Shown piece after piece: positions 61,261-64,000 of a stretch of DNA of 64,000 nt (positions are counted from its first letter, which is position 1; each line of letters begins with the position of its first letter). The translations under genes and the position numbers were made by a program. The notes below the pieces were generated by a model. The model was not told where the DNA came from. It was given only the letters and a program-made list of their open reading frames with translations, and searched no databases. This DNA is from JAPPFW01 sp965231815 (GTDB lineage: Bacteria; Actinomycetota; Acidimicrobiia; Spongiisociales; Spongiisociaceae), in NCBI GenBank assembly GCA_965231815.1, contig OZ246890.1:2914001-2978000 (forward strand), read 5' to 3'.

Positions 61261-62028
61261 ATGCTTGACAATATTCTCGCCTCCGTTCACCGTCGTCTTG
61301 ACTCGCTCAAGGCTCGTGAGTCCGCGGTGCGCGCCGCCGCGGAGGAGATGCCGCCCGCCCGGGATTTTGCCGGTTCTCTTACCACCCCCGAATTGGCGGT
61401 GATCGCCGAGTTCAAGCGAGCCTCGCCCTCGAAGGGGGTGATCAACGCCGCCATGTCCCCCGCCGAGCGAGCCGCCGCCTTCGAAGCGGGCGGAGCAGCG
61501 GCAATGTCCATACTCACCGAACCTGACCACTTTATGGGGAGCCCTACCGACCTCCGGGCGGCCCGGTCCGCGACCTCCCTTCCGGCCCTTCGCAAGGACT
61601 TCACCCTGGACCCGGTTCACGTGTGGGAGGCCCGGGCGATGGGAGCGGACGCGGTTCTCCTGATCGTGGCCATCCTCGACGACCACCAACTCGCCCGCTT
61701 GCTGGCCACGGCCACCGAAGCCGGTCTGGACGCCTTGGTGGAGGTGCACAATGCGGTGGAGGCTGCCCGAGCCACCGACGTCGGCGCCCGTGTGGTGGGG
61801 GTGAACAACCGAGACTTGAAGACGTTCCGGGTCGACCTGTCCACCGCCGAGGAGATAGCGCCCCTACTGGAAGGAGTGGAGGTACGGGTGGCCGAGAGCG
61901 GTGTCAAAGGCCCCGCCGACGCAGCCCGCCTGACGGCGGCCGGGTACGACGCCCTCCTGGTTGGGGAGTACCTGTCCAGGTCCGCGAATCCTGCCCAAGC
62001 CATATCCGGATTAAGGGGAGTGGTTTGA
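61261..62028 (+). CDS. trpC: Indole-3-glycerol-phosphate synthase
   Basis: This 255-residue TIM barrel has the family motifs VIAEFKRASPSKG, ALRKDFTLD, LLIVAILDD, LVEVHNAVEAARA, VGVNNRDLKTF and VAESGVKGPAD, which contain the catalytic lysines and glutamate. It closes the pyrrole ring of indole-3-glycerol phosphate in tryptophan synthesis. It starts at ATG 61261, 176 bp after the LRR gene; the gap has no gene. It overlaps trpF by 4 bp. Confidence 0.95.
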   Translation: MLDNILASVHRRLDSLKARESAVRAAAEEMPPARDFAGSLTTPELAVIAEFKRASPSKGVINAAMSPAERAAAFEAGGAAAMSILTEPDHFMGSPTDLRAARSATSLPALRKDFTLDPVHVWEARAMGADAVLLIVAILDDHQLARLLATATEAGLDALVEVHNAVEAARATDVGARVVGVNNRDLKTFRVDLSTAEEIAPLLEGVEVRVAESGVKGPADAARLTAAGYDALLVGEYLSRSANPAQAISGLRGVV

Positions 62029-62639
62029 CCTGGGTGAAGGTGTGCGGCATGCGAAAGCCCTCCGACGTGGAAGCGGCCGGAGAAGCGGGTGCCGACGCGG
62101 TCGGTCTGGTGTTGGTCGAAGGGACTCCTCGTTGCCTGGCACTCGGCGATGCAGCCCGGCTGGCTTCCCTTTCTCGTGTTCCGGCGGTCATCCTGACCCT
62201 GAACGTCCCCCCCGAGAGGCTGTTGGATCTGCTGGAGCGGGTGGGGGCCGCCGGGATACAGCCCTACGGTGACCACTCCGCCGAGGCGGCCGCGGTTGCG
62301 TCGGAGGTGGGTGCCTTCGTACTCCGACCGATCAGGGTGAGGGGACCGGTGGACCTGGATATTATCCCCCCTCAACATACCGCCCTGCTCGACGGGTATT
62401 CTGAGCGAAGTTTGGGAGGAACCGGCAAACGAATCGACTCGAGATGGCTTCCAACTCCGGGTAGCCGCTACGTGCTGGCCGGCGGTCTGGATCCGTCCAA
62501 CGTTGCGGAGGCGGTGGCTCGGTATCGTCCGTGGGGAGTAGACGCTTCATCCGGCCTCGAATCGTCGCCCGGAGTCAAGGATCACGACCTGGTTCGAGAC
62601 TTCGTAAGAAACGCCAAGCAGTTGGAGAGACAGCCATGA
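62025..62639 (+). CDS. trpF: Phosphoribosylanthranilate isomerase
   Basis: This 204-residue TIM barrel begins with the family's catalytic-cysteine motif WVKVCGMRKPSDVEAA and has GADAVGLVL, GIQPYGDHS and the phosphate-binding end VLAGGLDPSNVAEAV with VDASSGLESSPGVKD. It catalyses the Amadori step from phosphoribosyl anthranilate. The start is TTG 62025, overlapping the trpC stop codon, with AAGGGGAG a few bases upstream; GTG 62034 is an alternative. It overlaps trpB by 4 bp. Confidence 0.92.
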   Translation: MTWVKVCGMRKPSDVEAAGEAGADAVGLVLVEGTPRCLALGDAARLASLSRVPAVILTLNVPPERLLDLLERVGAAGIQPYGDHSAEAAAVASEVGAFVLRPIRVRGPVDLDIIPPQHTALLDGYSERSLGGTGKRIDSRWLPTPGSRYVLAGGLDPSNVAEAVARYRPWGVDASSGLESSPGVKDHDLVRDFVRNAKQLERQP

Positions 62640-63841
62640 CCGTAACAACCGGAACCCGGAGGCTCAGGCTGGAGCGTCCCGACGAGCGGGGTCGTTTCGG
62701 CGCCTACGGCGGTATGTTCGCTCCCGAGACCCTGATGCCCGCCCTGGAGCGGTTGGCGGACGACTTCACCGAAGCGTGGGCGAACCCCGAGTTCGTGAAC
62801 CATTTTCACGAAATTCTCGAGCTCTATACCGGCCGACCCACCCCACTCCACGAGGCCGGCCGCCTGTCGGAGGAGATCGGGGTTCGGGTGCTGCTCAAGC
62901 GCGAAGACCTAGCCCATACCGGCGCCCACAAGATCAACAACGCTCTCGGCCAGGCTCTGCTGGCTAACCGAACTTCTAAGCAACGCCTCATCGCCGAAAC
63001 GGGCGCCGGGCAGCATGGAGTCGCTACCGCCACCGCGGCGGCATACACGGGTCTCGATTGCGTCGTCTATATGGGAGAAAAGGACATCCGACGGCAGGCC
63101 CTGAACGTTCAGCGGATGTCCATGCTGGGGGCGGAGGTGATCCCCGTGACGGCCGGGGCCGGTACATTGAAGGACGCGGTCAACGAGGCCATGCGCGACT
63201 GGGTGCGCACGGTGGAGACCACCCACTACATCATCGGTTCGGCAGTGGGTCCGCATCCCTTCCCCTGGATGGTTCGCGAATTCCAGAAGGTGATAGGAGA
63301 GGAGAGTCTCGAACAGCTGGGAGGCGAGATGCCTGACGTGGTGGTGGCGTGTGTGGGGGGTGGCTCCAACGCGATCGGGATGTTCTACCCTTTCGCCGGG
63401 CGGGTAGATGTGGAACTCATCGGCGTGGAGGCGGCCGGATACGGTATCGAGACCGGACGCCACGGCGCTTCCATCGGCGCCGGATCCCCCGGGATCCTCC
63501 ACGGCGCCCGCACCTACATGCTCCAGGACGACGAAGGACAGGTATTGGAGGCACACTCGATCTCCGCGGGATTGGACTATCCGGGGGTGGGACCCGAACA
63601 TGCGTACTTCGCCGATGCGGGACTCGCCCGTTACGTCTCCGTCACGGACCGTGAAGCGTTGGGAGGGGTGGACCTTCTCTCCCGTACCGAGGGCATCATC
63701 CCGGCCCTGGAATCGGCCCACGCCGTGGCCTGGGTAGCGAAGGAGGCGGATTATCTGCGGGATCGCACGGTGCTCATCAACCTGTCCGGGCGCGGAGACA
63801 AGGATGTCGAGATGATCGCCGCCGAGACCGGGGTGGAGTGA
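62636..63841 (+). CDS. trpB: Tryptophan synthase beta chain
   Basis: This 401-residue PLP enzyme begins near GRFGAYGGMFAPETLMPAL, has the PLP lysine in HTGAHKINN, the substrate motif AETGAGQHGVATA, the phosphate-binding CVGGGSNAIG and the HSISAGLDYPGVGPEH segment. It condenses indole with serine to make tryptophan. It starts at ATG 62636, overlapping trpF, and is followed by trpA, as in most bacteria. The catalytic residues all look intact. Confidence 0.96.
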   Translation: MTVTTGTRRLRLERPDERGRFGAYGGMFAPETLMPALERLADDFTEAWANPEFVNHFHEILELYTGRPTPLHEAGRLSEEIGVRVLLKREDLAHTGAHKINNALGQALLANRTSKQRLIAETGAGQHGVATATAAAYTGLDCVVYMGEKDIRRQALNVQRMSMLGAEVIPVTAGAGTLKDAVNEAMRDWVRTVETTHYIIGSAVGPHPFPWMVREFQKVIGEESLEQLGGEMPDVVVACVGGGSNAIGMFYPFAGRVDVELIGVEAAGYGIETGRHGASIGAGSPGILHGARTYMLQDDEGQVLEAHSISAGLDYPGVGPEHAYFADAGLARYVSVTDREALGGVDLLSRTEGIIPALESAHAVAWVAKEADYLRDRTVLINLSGRGDKDVEMIAAETGVE

Positions 63842-63845
63842 GACT

Positions 63846-64000
63846 ATGAGCCGCCGGGATCTCGATCAGCTGTTCGCAACAGTAAGACGCCAAGGCCGGG
63901 CCGCATTCCTGCCGTTCATGACCGCCGGATTACCGTCACCGGAGACCACGGTAGAAACGTTCGCGGCGATGGCCGAAGCGGGCGCAGACGCCTTCGAGGT
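63846..64000 (+). CDS. trpA: Tryptophan synthase alpha chain (partial, runs off the window)
   Basis: Only the first 51 codons are in the window. They encode the TrpA N-terminus, including FLPFMTAGLPSPE, where the family's F-x-T-A-G-D/L-P motif is seen, and the EAGADAFE strand of the barrel. TrpA releases indole from indole-3-glycerol phosphate and channels it to TrpB. It follows trpB by 4 bp and is surely in the same operon. Confidence 0.9.
   Translation, partial: MSRRDLDQLFATVRRQGRAAFLPFMTAGLPSPETTVETFAAMAEAGADAFE

Overview
The window comes from a high-GC actinobacterium, most likely an uncultured member of the Acidimicrobiia or a near relative. The clues are the DUF222/HNH protein, an F420-type LLM oxidoreductase, an actinobacterial LigB-type ATP-dependent DNA ligase, the split glycine decarboxylase P protein, the DUF4349 lipoprotein, Thr/Ser-rich lipoprotein linkers, SLH domains and frequent GTG/TTG starts. 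This placement is inferred from protein families, not from a phylogenetic marker. Layout: 0-4.2 kb is accessory DNA (MITE copy, DUF222/HNH gene, DUF4349 lipoprotein, RES/Xre toxin-antitoxin pair, second MITE copy). 4.2-10.3 kb is metabolism and repair: an enoyl-CoA hydratase whose start region is an eightfold 15-bp repeat, a convergent acyl-CoA dehydrogenase, a cystathionine gamma-synthase/lyase, a trans-3-hydroxyproline dehydratase, and a nitrobindin-like/MsrA pair. 10.3-14.4 kb holds a TnpB-only transposon, MITE copies, an LLM oxidoreductase and two small unknown genes. 14.4-26.9 kb is housekeeping: methyltransferases, DNA ligase, MFS transporter, class I aldolase, the gcvT-gcvH-gcvPA-gcvPB glycine cleavage operon, alanine racemase and a 3-hydroxyisobutyrate-dehydrogenase-like enzyme. 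27.3-35.2 kb is one long operon for a toluene-4-monooxygenase-type soluble diiron monooxygenase (hydroxylase alpha, gamma and beta subunits, effector, Rieske ferredoxin), with a BphA4-like FAD reductase in place of the usual FNR-type one. It is flanked by a DJ-1-like protein, two NTF2/SnoaL-like proteins, a divergent ribosomal-protein-L22-like protein, a MIP18/DUF59 protein and an ABM monooxygenase. 35.3-55.6 kb is an accessory region. It contains MITE-disrupted vapBC remnants, a 1228-residue WD40-like lipoprotein, a PQQ-type propeller lipoprotein, and a two-gene operon of a 2543-residue sacsin-like protein (two GHKL ATPase modules) with an SNF2/RapA-type helicase. It ends in a NYN-domain ribonuclease gene cut in two by a roughly 2.3-kb segment carrying a GntR regulator, a truncated substrate-binding lipoprotein and a GalT-like protein. 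A tRNA-Lys closes this region. 55.8-64 kb is a tryptophan operon (trpE ... trpC-trpF-trpB-trpA) that also holds a YgfZ-like folate protein and a secreted LRR/pseudo-metalloprotease/SLH surface protein. Two non-autonomous repeat families run through the window. Family 1 (about 206-210 bp, TA-bounded inverted ends) has five copies or remnants; family 2 (118 bp) has three copies, one nested in another. Several insertions supply stop codons, or a start codon, to neighbouring genes. The strongest candidates for undescribed biology are the sacsin-like/SNF2 pair, which resembles a defence system, and the L22-like protein attached to the diiron monooxygenase operon.
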